From NCBI GenBank assembly GCA_030549335.1, contig CM060191.1, positions 60,151,947 to 60,215,946 on the forward strand: DNA of 64,000 nucleotides, given 5' to 3'. Origin of the DNA: Pontederia crassipes. Lineage: Eukaryota; Streptophyta; Magnoliopsida; Commelinales; Pontederiaceae. A program made the translations under genes and the position numbers. Shown here one piece after another: positions 12,504-22,962 of this stretch (positions are counted from its first letter, which is position 1; the number at the start of each line of letters is the position of its first letter). The notes under the pieces were generated by a model, which did no database searches, was not told the origin of the DNA, and saw only the letters and a program-made list of their open reading frames with translations.

Positions 12504-12930
12504 GGCATGGCCGTGCCTATGGTGGGGAGTGCCCTTTGACATCACTCCATGGCCGTTCCAATTTTGTTAACATTGGGACTTTCTTGGTCACGGCCGTGCT
12601 ATACTCATGGAACGGTCGTGCCCTCATCCGGTTGTACGATTGATTGACTCAATAATCGATTTGGGCAGTGGCATTTAGTTTTGGAGCGGTCAAACCATTG
12701 GTCGACTGAATCCTTTGATCGATTTGAATAGTGGGTCATAAGTGCGACCACATTGGTCGTCATGGCCATGCCATGCTGGAGCACGGTCATGCCGCACTCT
12801 GCAACCTTGGAACACCCAGGGCAATGGGCGTGCCACCCTGAGGGTCACGGTGCAGCTTCACTATGGGTCACGGCCGTGCTCCTGCCATGAGGCCGTTCCA
12901 CGCTCAAGGGAACAAGCACGACCGTGCCTA
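12504..12930. repeat. Cluster of CACGGCCGTGC-like palindromic phrases
   Basis: Degenerate copies of CACGGCCGTGC recur at about 12504, 12548, 12589, 12610, 12770, 12782, 12868, 12892 and 12910, in both perfect (CACGGCCGTG) and decayed forms such as CATGGCCGTTCC. The decay is mostly C-to-T or G-to-A, as expected from methylated CpG. The cluster sits inside the LTR-like block and is not coding. Confidence 0.7.
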
Positions 12931-13554
12931 GGGGAAACATACAGGTTTCTCTTATTTTTACCCCATTTTCCCCCATTTACATTCGTACATGAGTGACTCT
13001 ACTACATTCATTCATTCAACACATGAAAGATACATTTTATACAAGTCATCATAAGGTTCATATTGTGATGAACCATAAAAATCAATAGTGATGAGAGAGA
13101 ACTATTAAACCTACTAATCACATTCTTATTCCATGATTATTATTTCATCATGAACTAAGCATCAATGACATAAAACATTATCATTTAAACATGCTTATCA
13201 AGGAAACATTAATCATAATGAAAAATGACATAAACATATGCCCTCATGTATATTCCTTAATCTCACATTCAAAGAACATATTGCTTGTTCATTCATGCCC
13301 TAATCCAAACATTCAATCATCATTAGGGGTGCGATTATAGGGTTGAATCCCCTCAACATACACTTATTAACATTTCCATTTGCATATTTAGATCTCATGA
13401 TAGCTTAATAAAATTATAAATGTCATTACTACAATATAAGCATCATTGTCCTATATTAGAATTTGTATGTGGCATTTTCACAAACATCTACATATGAATC
13501 AAATTTTCAGAAAGACACATACACTTATTAACATAGCTTAATTCAATGAATATT

Positions 13555-13800
13555 TTTGTCAAAATGTATTTCCACCGGTTGGTAATCTAAAAAGACACAT
13601 CCCATGCCAAATCTAAAAAGACACATCCCATGCCTGTTATCTAGATTACCAGTGATGTGGTGATCAAGGTTATCAGAGCAATTAAAATTATCGATAATCA
13701 ATAGCAAACAAATGAGATAATGTGGTGAGCTTTGAGAATTTTAAATAAAATAGCCGATAATCTATTTAGATTGCCTCATACCAAACGACTTGTGTAGGGA
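13555..13800. mobile_element. MITE-like patch rich in GATAATCTAGATTATC phrases
   Basis: Short inverted phrases such as TAATCTA and TCTAGATTACC alternate here. The right part, GAATTTTAAATAAAAT then TAATCTATTTAGATTGCCTCATAC, resembles 63815-63880. It contains a 31-bp-scale duplicated phrase, AATCTAAAAAGACACATCCC, at 13588 and 13611. A small dispersed noncoding element is likely; the ends are not defined. Confidence 0.45.
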
Positions 13801-14040
13801 AATGCCCCCTTGGGATATTATCTCTTGCCATTTTTATATCATGAGATGGAGAGATAGTGGGCTAATGGGCCAGTTTAAGAGTTGGGCTCTTTTGTTTTGT
13901 TCTTTTATAAATATTATTATTATTTAGAATATTACACATGAAGATTGATTGATGCCTTGGATGTGCGTGACTGGCTCGATCGTTCTGTCCCTTAGTTCCT
14001 CCTCTTCTTTTGCACCGGCCTCCAAGAGAGACCTTGACCT

Positions 14041-14540
14041 TATTAAAAGTATTAAAAAATCATATAACATAATTTTTATTAATTAAAAGTTTTATAATGA
14101 TAATATAAATAGATGATTAATAATTTAATATCTACTATTTAATGATGATAGATGTTATATTAATAAATTTTATCTTGAATTATTCTTATTTCTTTTTTTG
14201 TTTAACACTTTCCTTTTTATTTCTTTACTTTATGCCCTTTGATAAGTTTCTATTCTAATATTATTCAATTTTAAATACTTCCCTTTTTATTTCAATTCCT
14301 ATTTAATTGTATACATATGATACTCTCATCTTTAAATTTCCTTATATTCCTTTCCTTTTTTTTTCTCATTTAACTTTCCTATTTTTATCATTTTTTAATA
14401 TTTCTTTTCAACCGGTTCAACCGGTTTTTCCCGGGTTCAACACCAAAATGGATTTTAACATCAAACCGGACCGGATCATTGGTTGGTTCGCGGTTGAACC
14501 GGTTGGTCCGGTCCGATTTTAACAACATTGACGGTAACAA
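14041..14540. mobile_element. MITE-like element, copy 2 (inverted, truncated)
   Basis: This is the reverse complement of much of 6905-7420. The AT-rich core ends with the GGTTCAACCGGTTTTTCCCGGG and GAACCGGTTGGTCCGG phrases at 14407-14515. The opposite terminal repeat is missing because the copy stops near 14041. The 71-codon plus-strand frame at 14307-14522 is just this element read through. Confidence 0.7.
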
Positions 14541-14819
14541 TGATCATTTTGAAAAACAAATTTATTTATTTATAAGTTATTAAATAATAATAATAATAAT
14601 AATAATAGTTATCATTATAATTGCAATTAGGGTTGTAACTTTTGGCCAATTGTCACAACTAATCAATTTCAAAATTTTCTTAATACCGGACATTACAACA
14701 GATGTCCAAAATCAGAGGAAGATTTGAAGACATCAATCTCATAAAATCAATCAACATGTATTCAATTTGTATGTAATGCTGTGATTATAGTTGAAGACGA
14801 AAAAAAGAAAGGAGACAAG
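14541..14819. other. Flank with short AAT microsatellite
   Basis: An AAT/TAA run lies at about 14585-14607. Nothing else is recognised before the LTR start. Confidence 0.5.
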
Positions 14820-15884
14820 TGTCACGCCCCATTCTTCAGCTACGTCCCAAGAGGAGCGTGGGACGGTGCGCAGGCAAAGCTGGGACGCAGGTGGCGCCCA
14901 CTTTGACAGAATGCACAGTTTGACATTTTGCACACTTTGACAGGACACCCAATTTGGCAGAACACTCGGTTTGGCAGCGGGAGGGGCGATATCATCCTGA
15001 ACAAAATTGGCTCATCCCAAAGTATACCAAAGGTCGGCAAATGTCAGGTAAGAGAGCTAGCCACGATGAATCAGTGTTGGTTACTCGTAGGGAAAGTTGG
15101 CAACTGAAGATACGTTGAAGTTGCACAATATCTGCCAAGATCATGTAGGATCTGGCCAGCCACCTTATCCTAACAAATCAGGAGGATCAGGAAGATCTTT
15201 CTAGTTGAAGATCTTGAGGAGAAGATCATGAGTAATCGTGAAGGATTATTCCACCCAACAACTTGGTGAGCAGATCAGGGAGATTTCGCAGGTATTAAGA
15301 AGGATAACCGAAGAGATCTCGGGATGATTTCGAGGATCATCCCAGGTGGTTTATGATGAGAAGATCATAGGGGACTTGACGATAAGATCCCATGCCAACC
15401 AGGGGATTTTTGCGCATCGAGGGAAACGTGGAGGATATCCCGACGAGATCAACTAGAGAATCGAGAGAAGATCCCATGATACTAGTAGGAGAGAATCAAA
15501 GAGGATGATCTCGAGTTATCACTAGGGAGATCGAGAGGGTTCCTAGAATCTCGGCCATATCAGAGGGAGTTAGTGTTGTTACTCTCCCCATACGTATATA
15601 AATAGACCTAGAGGGTCGACCTTTGTACTCATCGATTATTCACTCGGTCTTCAACATTAGTCGAGAGTTGTCGACTTGTTGTTAGGAGTTGAATAAGATC
15701 CACTTTCCCTCACACCTCGAATGTTCTTTTCTCTTGTGCTTTGTCTCATCTTATTTTCTCTTACGCGGCATGCTAGTGCGGTCGTCACGAGGACGCCTAG
15801 TCAGGTTGCTTGGATCTTCGTGCAGAGAAGGTTTCAAGTCCGGTCACGCTAAGGTTATCCCAAGTGAAACTTTAGTTCGTGACA
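14820..15884 (+). repeat. 5' LTR of the Gypsy-like element
   Basis: 1065 bp, TG...CA, with terminal inverted TGTCAC/GTGACA. A TATA-like signal, GTATATAAATAGACC, lies at about 15593-15607 and is conserved at the equivalent place in the 3' LTR (GTATAAATAGAAC), marking the likely transcription start region. Confidence 0.9.
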
Positions 15885-15888
15885 GATG

Positions 15889-15900
15889 TGGTATCAGAGC
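15889..15900 (+). promoter_or_regulatory. Primer-binding site for initiator tRNA-Met
   Basis: TGGTATCAGAGC begins four bases after the 5' LTR. It is the complement of the 3' end of plant initiator tRNA-Met, the usual primer of plant LTR elements. Confidence 0.9.
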
Positions 15901-15959
15901 AAGTTGATCTTGCATGGCTTCTGATTTTATAGTATCAGAACCGAACTAATTCCCAACCT

Positions 15960-17185
15960 TTGATACGTGAGGTATCAGACAAACATTTTCGACACTTAGA
16001 TCGTGATCTGGAAGTCGAGTACAAGACAATGTTCGGAGAAGATGGAGGTCCCACAACCCAAAACCGCACAGTAGAGGCCGCCGGCGAGGGCGATCCAAGC
16101 ACGAGCACGGCGGCCACAGGAGGTGGCATCCAAGTTCAAGAAGATGACGATGGGAGCGCGGCTACCACGAGAGGTGGTAGCCAAGTTGTGGCGGGAAGGT
16201 GCTCGACTCGTGGGAGGTCCAAGGAGCCAGCGGTCCCTGGAGAGGCAAGTCGAGGCATTGGGGCAACAGCTCCTGGACACGGACACGACGGTCCTAGGCC
16301 TAGAAGCTGCGGCGGGCCAACATGGCCTTGCGCTGAAGAGGGCACAACAACGCTCCAAGGAATGGAAGCACGACTTCGAGCCATGAAAGAAGCCACGGAG
16401 ATGAAGATCAAGGCGTTGGAGGCCGACCTCCTCTTGATGAAGCAGCAGTTCCTCGATGCAGGAGGAGTGCTGGAGCGCACGTCGATCCCCAAGTTTACGT
16501 GTCCCGAACCCCGTAAATATGATGGTGTCCATGAGGCAACCGCCATCGATGACTATATCTAGTGCTTGGAGATAGGCTTCAAGACCAGTTAGATCTTGGC
16601 CGAGTGGGACCAGATCGACATGGCTATTCGGTACCTGGTGATGGCGTGCTTCTATGGTGGAGGCGCATGGAGGGTGAGATCGCGAAGGGCACGGTTGTCA
16701 TCGACACGTGGAAGGACTTCACCCGAGAACTAAAGAAGCAGTTCTACCGCGGCAACGCCCAGGAAATTGCCATGATGAAGCTGACAGTGCTACGTCAAAT
16801 CGGCTCGGTGAAGGACTACATCAAGCGCTTCCAACCAATCATGCTGGAAATGCCAGGGACTATAGAGGAGTCCACCTGACTCTACTTTTTCTTGAGAGGC
16901 CTCAAGTCTTGGGCGGCTCAAGAGGTAAAGAGGCAAAAAGTAGCGACCATGAAGGAGGCTCTAGTCGTGGCTGAGGCCTTGGCTGAGTTCTTGGTCAGCT
17001 GTGATCCTGGCACGACAGCCAAGACCACAAAGAAGGCGGATGAGAAGGGACTCTTTGTCGGCAAAAAGAACGATGACAAGAGAGACACTAAGGGGACGGC
17101 TTCAACTAGGAGCGACACAAGGAGGCCAGTCCAGTACTACGACTGCTGAGGTTCGCACTTCTCGAGGGAGTGCAACAAGAAGGCA
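15960..17185 (+). pseudogene. Decayed gag (Retrotrans_gag domain and zinc knuckle)
   Basis: Gag would form the virus-like particle. The first frame (15960-16562) ends in PKFTCPEPRKYDG...IDDYI followed by a TAG where Trp is expected. After a frameshift near 16670 the capsid domain continues (TWKDFTRELKKQF, LTVLRQIGSVKDYIKRFQ), is broken by another stop at 16877-16879, and goes on through RGLKSWAAQEVKRQK. The zinc-knuckle region near 17135-17175 reads YYDC-stop-GSHFSREC: the first Cys looks mutated to Tyr and the Trp codon to TGA. At least three lesions make it non-functional. Confidence 0.85.
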
Positions 17186-17212
17186 GGACTTTAGCGAAGG
17201 AGGAGGAACCGC

Positions 17213-17510
17213 CCACATGGGTTCCATTATGGCCTTATCGGCCACAGAAGGCACCTTCCCTACCAGGGACGAGAAGCAGGCCACGAGGGGCCTGATGTTC
17301 GCAGAGGTCAACGTGAAGGGCTCCACGATGACTACCCTGATTGATACAGGGGCGACACATAACTTCTTGGCGGCACAAGAGGCAGCGCCTAGACGTTTCG
17401 TACGTCAAGGAGTCAGGTCTTGTGAAGATGGTGAACACTGCATCCCAGCCCATCTTCGGCATAGACGGTGCGGATCGGAACATGGGAAGGCGCTCTCGAC
17501 ATGACGGTCG
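17213..17510 (+). pseudogene. Retroviral-type aspartic protease fragment
   Basis: The frame reads LMFAEVNVKGSTMTTLIDTG then ATHNFL, the flap-side strand and catalytic DTG of a retropepsin, following the gag zinc knuckle as in Ty3/Gypsy pol. After this the reading loses homology through frameshifts (a piece near 17510-17570 continues VVELDDHRLVLSMDFIDNFE in another frame). No reverse transcriptase follows. Confidence 0.8.
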
Positions 17511-17764
17511 TTGAGTTGGATGACCACCGTCTTGTTCTCAGCATGGACTTCATCGACAACTTCGAGGAGGTAACGCTGACCCGTGATGGTCTTTGGTTGG
17601 TGTTATAGGAAGGACGAACATGAAGTACAGTGACTAGGGAGGAGCCTAAGTCACACACGTTGGCAACAATCTCGATGGAGGAGACTTGCGGACGTGACTC
17701 TCCGACCGAGCGGGTTGAAGAGAAGGTTTCTCTGGAGTATTGGAGAAATGTGGATGAATTGATG

Positions 17765-18170
17765 GTTTGAGTGCGAAGGCTCGAAGGATTCATTCCAACC
17801 ATCCGCTCCTGTGAAGCGGAGTTCAGAGGCGCAATGGCTAGAGAAGCGGCGCGGTCGGAGAAGAGACTCAACGACGGGATCGGCTTCGTGGAGGAAGAGA
17901 TCACCCAGCAACGTGCTCGCATCGAGGAGCACATCCAGAAGAGTGGGATGACATGGGACAAACCTGATGATGCAAGTTCTTCGTCCTCAAATGGAGTGAA
18001 GGCTAGCACTCGGGATGGCAAATGATGGAAGCGCCTGCGATGGATCGAACTCAGGTGCTGGGTGTGCGATGGTCCCCATCTCCAATGGGATTGTCCGAAC
18101 GACCCCACCGAGAGGCCTGGCGATGATGAAGGTTCAGGGCTTGGCCTAGCGATGAGGTGGCCAAGTTGAA
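17765..18170 (+). pseudogene. Gag-like coiled coil with a second variant zinc knuckle
   Basis: The frame from 17771 encodes RRLEGFIPTIRSCEAEFRGA and then a charged, heptad-like stretch (EEEITQQRARIEEHIQKSG), with a stop at 18023-18025. Immediately after, in another frame (about 18048-18170), comes CWVCDGPHLQWDCPNDP, a CX2CX3HX4C knuckle one residue shorter than the usual CX2CX4HX4C. It lies where pol would be expected. It may be a captured or duplicated gag-type ORF or a host-derived insert; the function is unknown. Confidence 0.5.
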
Positions 18171-18793
18171 GGGACTTCTATGGTCAGATCTTGCATGGGA
18201 GGGTCCGCTGAGGGATTCGACTCCCTAAGCCTAGGATTGGGTGCAAGGCGGCCGAAGCCAGCAGCAACCGCCCCGAGCGTGGAGACATCGAGAGGATGGA
18301 CTTCGTTGAAGTTGGCAAGGAACCAAAGACTTCCTGGTGGACGAGGACGTGTAGGCCCTATCCACAATGTGGGCTGTCTATGAAGGCAGGTTTTGGGACA
18401 ATGGCAGGCTGCCATACCCAGGATCATGAAGGAAAAAGTCAGCATCGAAGAACGTGTTTAGGTGGAACATGCTAGCCTAGTCGAACAGGGAGGTGGACAC
18501 CCTTCATAGTTCGACGAAGTTTGGAGGTGGTCGAGACGTTGACCACATGCCAGGCAGAAGTGCATGGGGACTCGATGCGAGATCTTGTTCCGGGGCGTGC
18601 GCGAGCGGCGATGCACCATGGCTCAAAGGAACAGCGGCTGATGGTGACACCTTGGGAAAGAAAGGTGCCACAACGAGGAGGTGTTCAAGTAGGGGCTCTC
18701 CAAGTTATTCCTTCAATCCAAGTGAAGACAGAGGTGGACGTGAGATGCAACCACACCTTGGAGTCGGACGTCGCCGAGGACGACGACGCGGTT

Positions 18794-18806
18794 GGGTGGG
18801 GGAGGA
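18794..18806 (+). promoter_or_regulatory. Polypurine tract
   Basis: A purine-rich run, GGGTGGGGGAGGA, directly abuts the 3' LTR. This is the expected primer for plus-strand DNA synthesis. Confidence 0.85.
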
Positions 18807-19862
18807 TGTCACGCCCCATTTTTTAGCTATGTCCCAGGAGGAGCATGGGACGGTGTGCAGGCAAAGCTGGGACGTAGGTGGCACCCACTTTGGCAGAATG
18901 CATAGTTTGGCATTCTACGCACTTTGGCAGGATGCCGAATTAATGCTCGATTTGGCAGCAGGAGGGGTGATATCGTCCCGAGCAAAATTGGCTCATCCCA
19001 AAGTGTCTGGAAGGTTTGCAGATGTCAGGTAGGACAGCTGGCCGCGAGGAATCATCGTTAGTTACTCACAGGGAAAGTTGGCAACCGCAGATATGTTGAA
19101 GTTGCACCATATCCGCCAAGATCGTGCAAGATCTGGCCAGCCACCTTATCCTAACAAATCAGTAGGATTAGGAGGATCTTTCTAAGTTGAAGATCTTGAG
19201 GAGAAGATTATGAGTAATCATGAAGGATTATTCCACCCAACAACCTGGTGAGCAGATCGGGGAGATTTCATAGATATCAAGAAGGATAACCAAAGAGATC
19301 TCGGGATGATTACCAGGATAATCCTGGCAGTTTCTGATGAGATCAGTGGGGACTTGAAGATAAGATCCCACGCCAACCAGGGGGTTTTTGCGGATCGAGG
19401 GAATTGTGGAGGATATCTCGACAAGATCAACTAGAGAATCGAGAGGAGATCCCATGATACTAGCAGAAGAGAATCAAGGAGGATGATCTTGAGTTATCAC
19501 CAGGGAGATCGAGGGGGTTCCTCGAATCTCGGCCATATCAGAGGGAGTTAGTGTTGTTACTCTCCCCATACATGTATAAATAGAACTAGAGGGTCGACCT
19601 TTGTACTCATCGATTATTCACTTGGCCTTCAGCATTTGTCGAGAATTGTCGACTTGTTGTTAGGAGTTGAATAAGATCTGCTTACCCCCACACCTCGAGT
19701 GTTCTTTTCCCTTGTGCTTTGTCTCATCTTATTTTCTCTTCCGCTGCGTGCTAGTGCGGTCGTCGCGAGGATGCCCGGTGAGGATGCTTGGATCTTAGTG
19801 CAGAGAAGGTTCCAAGGCTGGTCGCGCTAAGGTTTTTCCAAGTGAAACTTTAGTTCGTGACA
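18807..19862 (+). repeat. 3' LTR of the Gypsy-like element
   Basis: 1056 bp, colinear with the 5' LTR and slightly shorter through small deletions. It is directly followed by CAAG. Confidence 0.9.
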
Positions 19863-19865
19863 CAA

Positions 19866-19898
19866 GTCCCTATTAGTTAAGGGCAAAATTAAAAACTC

Positions 19899-19948
<50 letters not shown>

Positions 19949-19951
19949 GCA

Positions 19952-20007
<56 letters not shown>

Positions 20008-20015
20008 ACTAATAC

Positions 20016-20046
<31 letters not shown>

Positions 20047-20100
20047 GTCGCTACTAGTTAAGAACAAAATTTAAACCTCTAATAATAATAACTCATGTTC
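19866..20100. repeat. AAT/GAT microsatellite inside a short duplication
   Basis: An AAT run (about 19900-19946), a GAT run (about 19953-20006) and another AAT run (to 20044) form a compound microsatellite. Flanking phrases repeat: TATTAGTTAAGGGCAAAATT at 19871 and TACTAGTTAAGAACAAAATT at 20052, each followed by CTCTAATAATAA. The 64-codon poly-Ile minus-strand frame across it is an artefact. Confidence 0.85.
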
Positions 20101-22560
20101 AAATATTAATTAAATTCAAAATTTTAGGATTTAAAATTGATAATTAAAGATTGAAAGGAAACAAAAAAGAAAAGATAAATATTGATTGAATTAGGAGTTG
20201 AAATTAGACTAGAGATTCTACTTTGAATTTGAACCCAACCATGAGTTTATGTTTTAGAGGAAATCAAGAGTTTTAAGTTCAAAACATATTTTAGAGATAA
20301 GCCAATAATATTTTATTATTTTATTTAAAAATTATGACATAAGAGTAATACTTAATATTTAACTCTAAAAATTTTGGAAAAAATGTATGATAAGGTATCG
20401 TTAGAATTTTAATCAAGAGTTCGATTTGGATTAAAACTTTAAGACATTTTCCATATAAATAAAATAATAAAAGTTTCTCTCTCCTCATCTTTATCCCTTT
20501 TCTACACTTGATCTTATTTATTCTCTACATGTGAAGATATTGAATGCTAAACCTTAGCCATTGTCGAAGCGTATCATAAAAAAATTCTTCAAAAATCGAG
20601 ATTTGAGATTGTTTAATGCAAAGACATATACAAATTTTGGATTCACTTTTGGTATGATATTTTATGAACTTCCATGTTAAGGAAATTCTACTCCAGGATG
20701 AGACTAGAGATGACCGCTACCATCTCTACTTGCGGCCATGACAACGGTGCTTCTTATGCATGTATTTTATAACATGTAATTAGAATAGCATATAGAATTA
20801 TTTTATTTGATTTTATCATAGCATGCATCAAATTTATATTTTATTTTATTAAATTATTTGAACGATAAATCTAATCCGTAATGGTGATATTTTTTAGAAA
20901 ATTACTAGAAAATGTCAAAGAAATGGTTAGAAGAATAATCAAGCAAAACAGAGTTGAATCAACTTTAGAAATACAAAAAGAAAATGCCACATGATGAGAC
21001 ATGAATATCATGGCAGCTACATGTCAATATCACACATCGTTGCTTATCGATCATTGCCTCTTATAGAACTTGTATATTGCAAAATGAAGGTTTCACAACC
21101 TCTTGACATGTTGGCCATGGCCGTGGAAGAATATTTTTAATCCTCAATTTTAAATTCCATAAACATAACTTGACACCGACAAGGTCTTATGCAAGTAATT
21201 GGTCGTGACACTTTAGTCACGGCCATAGGATTGAACTTCACGGACCTCATCAAACATCACGATACCTACAATGAGAATTTGAAGTAAATAATGTTACGGG
21301 CTATGGCGAAGCTATAACGGGCCTTGATATGTTGAAAAGGATTTGAAATAAGAAATCAAAGCCATTATTATAATATCACGTAGAGACCAAAATAAAATCA
21401 TCACTTTTTTATCACGGTCGTGAAGCTAAGTCATGCATGTAGTCAGAAATCACCACGATTCACAGGATATGACACTCCTTCATGACCCTTGATGATTGCC
21501 GCACACTCTTTATTTGACTCTAATTGTGCCATGATAGAAGACTCAAAGGACGTGACGATGGCCGTTTTGAAGCTTTTGGAGATATTTTTGGAACAATTTG
21601 AATTGCATAAGACTACTATGCTTTTTGTAAGCTCCTGGGACTATTTGAAAATGATTTCATAATCAAAACTCGTACTTAGTTAAAGGTAATATTTGTAAAT
21701 TGAATTTAGTACTACAAATTTTTATTTTAGATTTGAAAAGTTTGTTATTTTCTTCTAACCTCCTAGGGTTCAAGCACATAAAAGAGGAAGACTTGACACC
21801 CGAAAGCCTTATGCTAGGCTTGCAACCAGAGCTTTGAAGATCAGAATGTGAGAGCACTTCAGAAGATCATCGAGAATACTTTTGCATGACACACTCGAAT
21901 CGGTTGTTCATCATCAAGTTTCTGCAAGTGCACTTTGTTCTAGTTTCTTAAAACAACATGAGAAATCAATAAAGTAGCAGATGATGCCCCCATGCATGGT
22001 CATTCCAACTCTCGTGGCGGATGCCATCTAATGACTAGGTCACTCTCGTGCTTGCCGGTTGTTGGACTTGTGCACATGGGTCATCACCCAACATGCAACC
22101 ATCCTAAGGTAACGATTACCATGTTGGGGCATGTGGCATCATACCCTCACCTCCAGACTTAGAGGGATCTAGAGATGTAAGTTAGGACTCGGCCAATCTC
22201 TTGGACTTGTACTAAATTCTAACAAATGATAATCCCACTTGGGTGGATTCCCTTAAGTCAGATTTCGTGAGGAAAATGAACAAAACTCTGGGATATCTAA
22301 TGTTAGACATCAGAGACCCCTTCATAACAACTTGGATGTAGCTATCTCATGAAGAAAACTTGGATGTAGCTTAGTCGACACACCACCTCTCGGCATGCAT
22401 GTGTTAGGTAAGGAGATTTCCCTCTCAAAAGGAGTCACCAATTCTATAAAACATAAAATTGTTTGGACAGAAAAATGGAACAGTAGCACAAAAGTTCAGA
22501 GAATACTCCTAGCTTTCCTCTCTGGTATGTTCGGAACTAGCTAATTAATAACTCCTCTAA
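20101..22560. other. Intergenic DNA with scattered CACGGCC-type phrases
   Basis: No gene is supported. Phrases like GGCCGTGG, CACGGCCATAGG and TCACGGTCGTGAAG at about 21115-21560 resemble the cluster at 12504-12930, suggesting remains of related LTRs. The region 21990-22450 has near-unique composition but no readable frame. Confidence 0.45.
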
Positions 22561-22561
22561 C

Positions 22562-22833
22562 ATGTCTCAATCATCATCCTATCTCTCGAAATTGCAATGA
22601 TTGAGGAATAGAACATCCTTTCGGGCAAAGGTTATCAGCACCGCGAAGAAAACTCATACTCTCAAAATAGAAAATCACCTCTTGAAATTAGAAAACATGG
22701 TAAGAAGAGTTGAATCACATTGTGCTTTGTTGAATGAACTCAGCTCAAGTTTCTTACCTCTCGATCTTGAAGCTTGAGCTGAGGAAGATAACGCCCTTTT
22801 AGGTCAAGTCGTCAAGGCACAATGGATAACTTG
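22562..22833 (+). pseudogene. Unrecognised coiled-coil-like reading frame, twice interrupted
   Basis: From ATG at 22562 the frame reads MSQSSSYLSKLQ-stop, then TAKKTHTLKIENHLLKLENM and VRRVESHCALLNELSSS, a stop, and AEEDNALLGQVVKAQ. The Leu/Glu spacing is coiled-coil-like. With two stops in 90 codons it is not functional. It could be a retrotransposon gag or host-gene scrap, or chance. The Copia derivative begins 19 bases after its last stop. Confidence 0.3.
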
Positions 22834-22851
22834 ATTTATGAGAGCACATTC

Positions 22852-22952
22852 TGTAAATGTGGGCTATAATGATTTCTTCTGTCACATCTTATTCACTAGG
22901 ATTAGTTACATATATATACACCTACAACTCTCTGAATAACTATCATGTAACA
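22852..22952 (-). repeat. 3' LTR of the Copia derivative
   Basis: Matches 24631 onward for about 75 bp with a handful of differences, including the TTAGTTACATATATATACAC stretch, whose complement is TATA-like. The inner border is uncertain between 22926 and 22952. Confidence 0.7.
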
Positions 22953-22962
22953 ACAAGATTAT

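Larger units (their letters stand above)
11431..13934 (-). mobile_element. LTR-like block related to the 43511-47074 LTR
   Basis: The left end TGTAACACCCACAAAATTTG closely matches the left end of 43511 (TGTAACATCACAAAATTCG). A candidate right end AATATTACA closes at 13934. The flanks CAAGA and CATGA agree at four of five bases, so the right border is tentative. Inside are the CACGGCCGTG-rich stretch (12504-12930) and a MITE-like patch (13555-13800). No coding region is seen. Probably a decayed solo LTR of a large Gypsy-type family. Confidence 0.5.
14820..19862 (+). mobile_element. Non-autonomous Ty3/Gypsy-like LTR retrotransposon
   Basis: Both LTRs are complete (14820-15884 and 18807-19862), begin TGTCACGCCCC and end TTCGTGACA. 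CAAG adjoins both outer ends (14816-14819 and 19863-19866). The initiator-tRNA-Met primer site and a polypurine tract are in place. The 2.9-kb interior keeps decayed gag, an aspartic protease core and a second gag-like coiled-coil/zinc-knuckle frame. No reverse transcriptase, RNase H or integrase is visible, so it would have needed a helper element. The first 100 bp of the two LTRs differ at roughly one base in ten, mostly transitions, so the insertion is old. Confidence 0.9.

Noticed and set aside
15889-15900. tRNA-like sequence TGGTATCAGAGC
   Set aside because: It is a retrotransposon primer-binding site next to an LTR end, not a tRNA gene; the same holds for 24619-24630 and 31714-31726.
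17413-18108. 231-codon minus-strand frame in the Gypsy-like element
   Set aside because: It is antisense to the protease and coiled-coil frames and shows no motif.
14820-19862. Endogenous pararetrovirus
   Set aside because: Paired LTRs, a polypurine tract and flanking short repeats identify an LTR retrotransposon; no movement protein or RT was seen.
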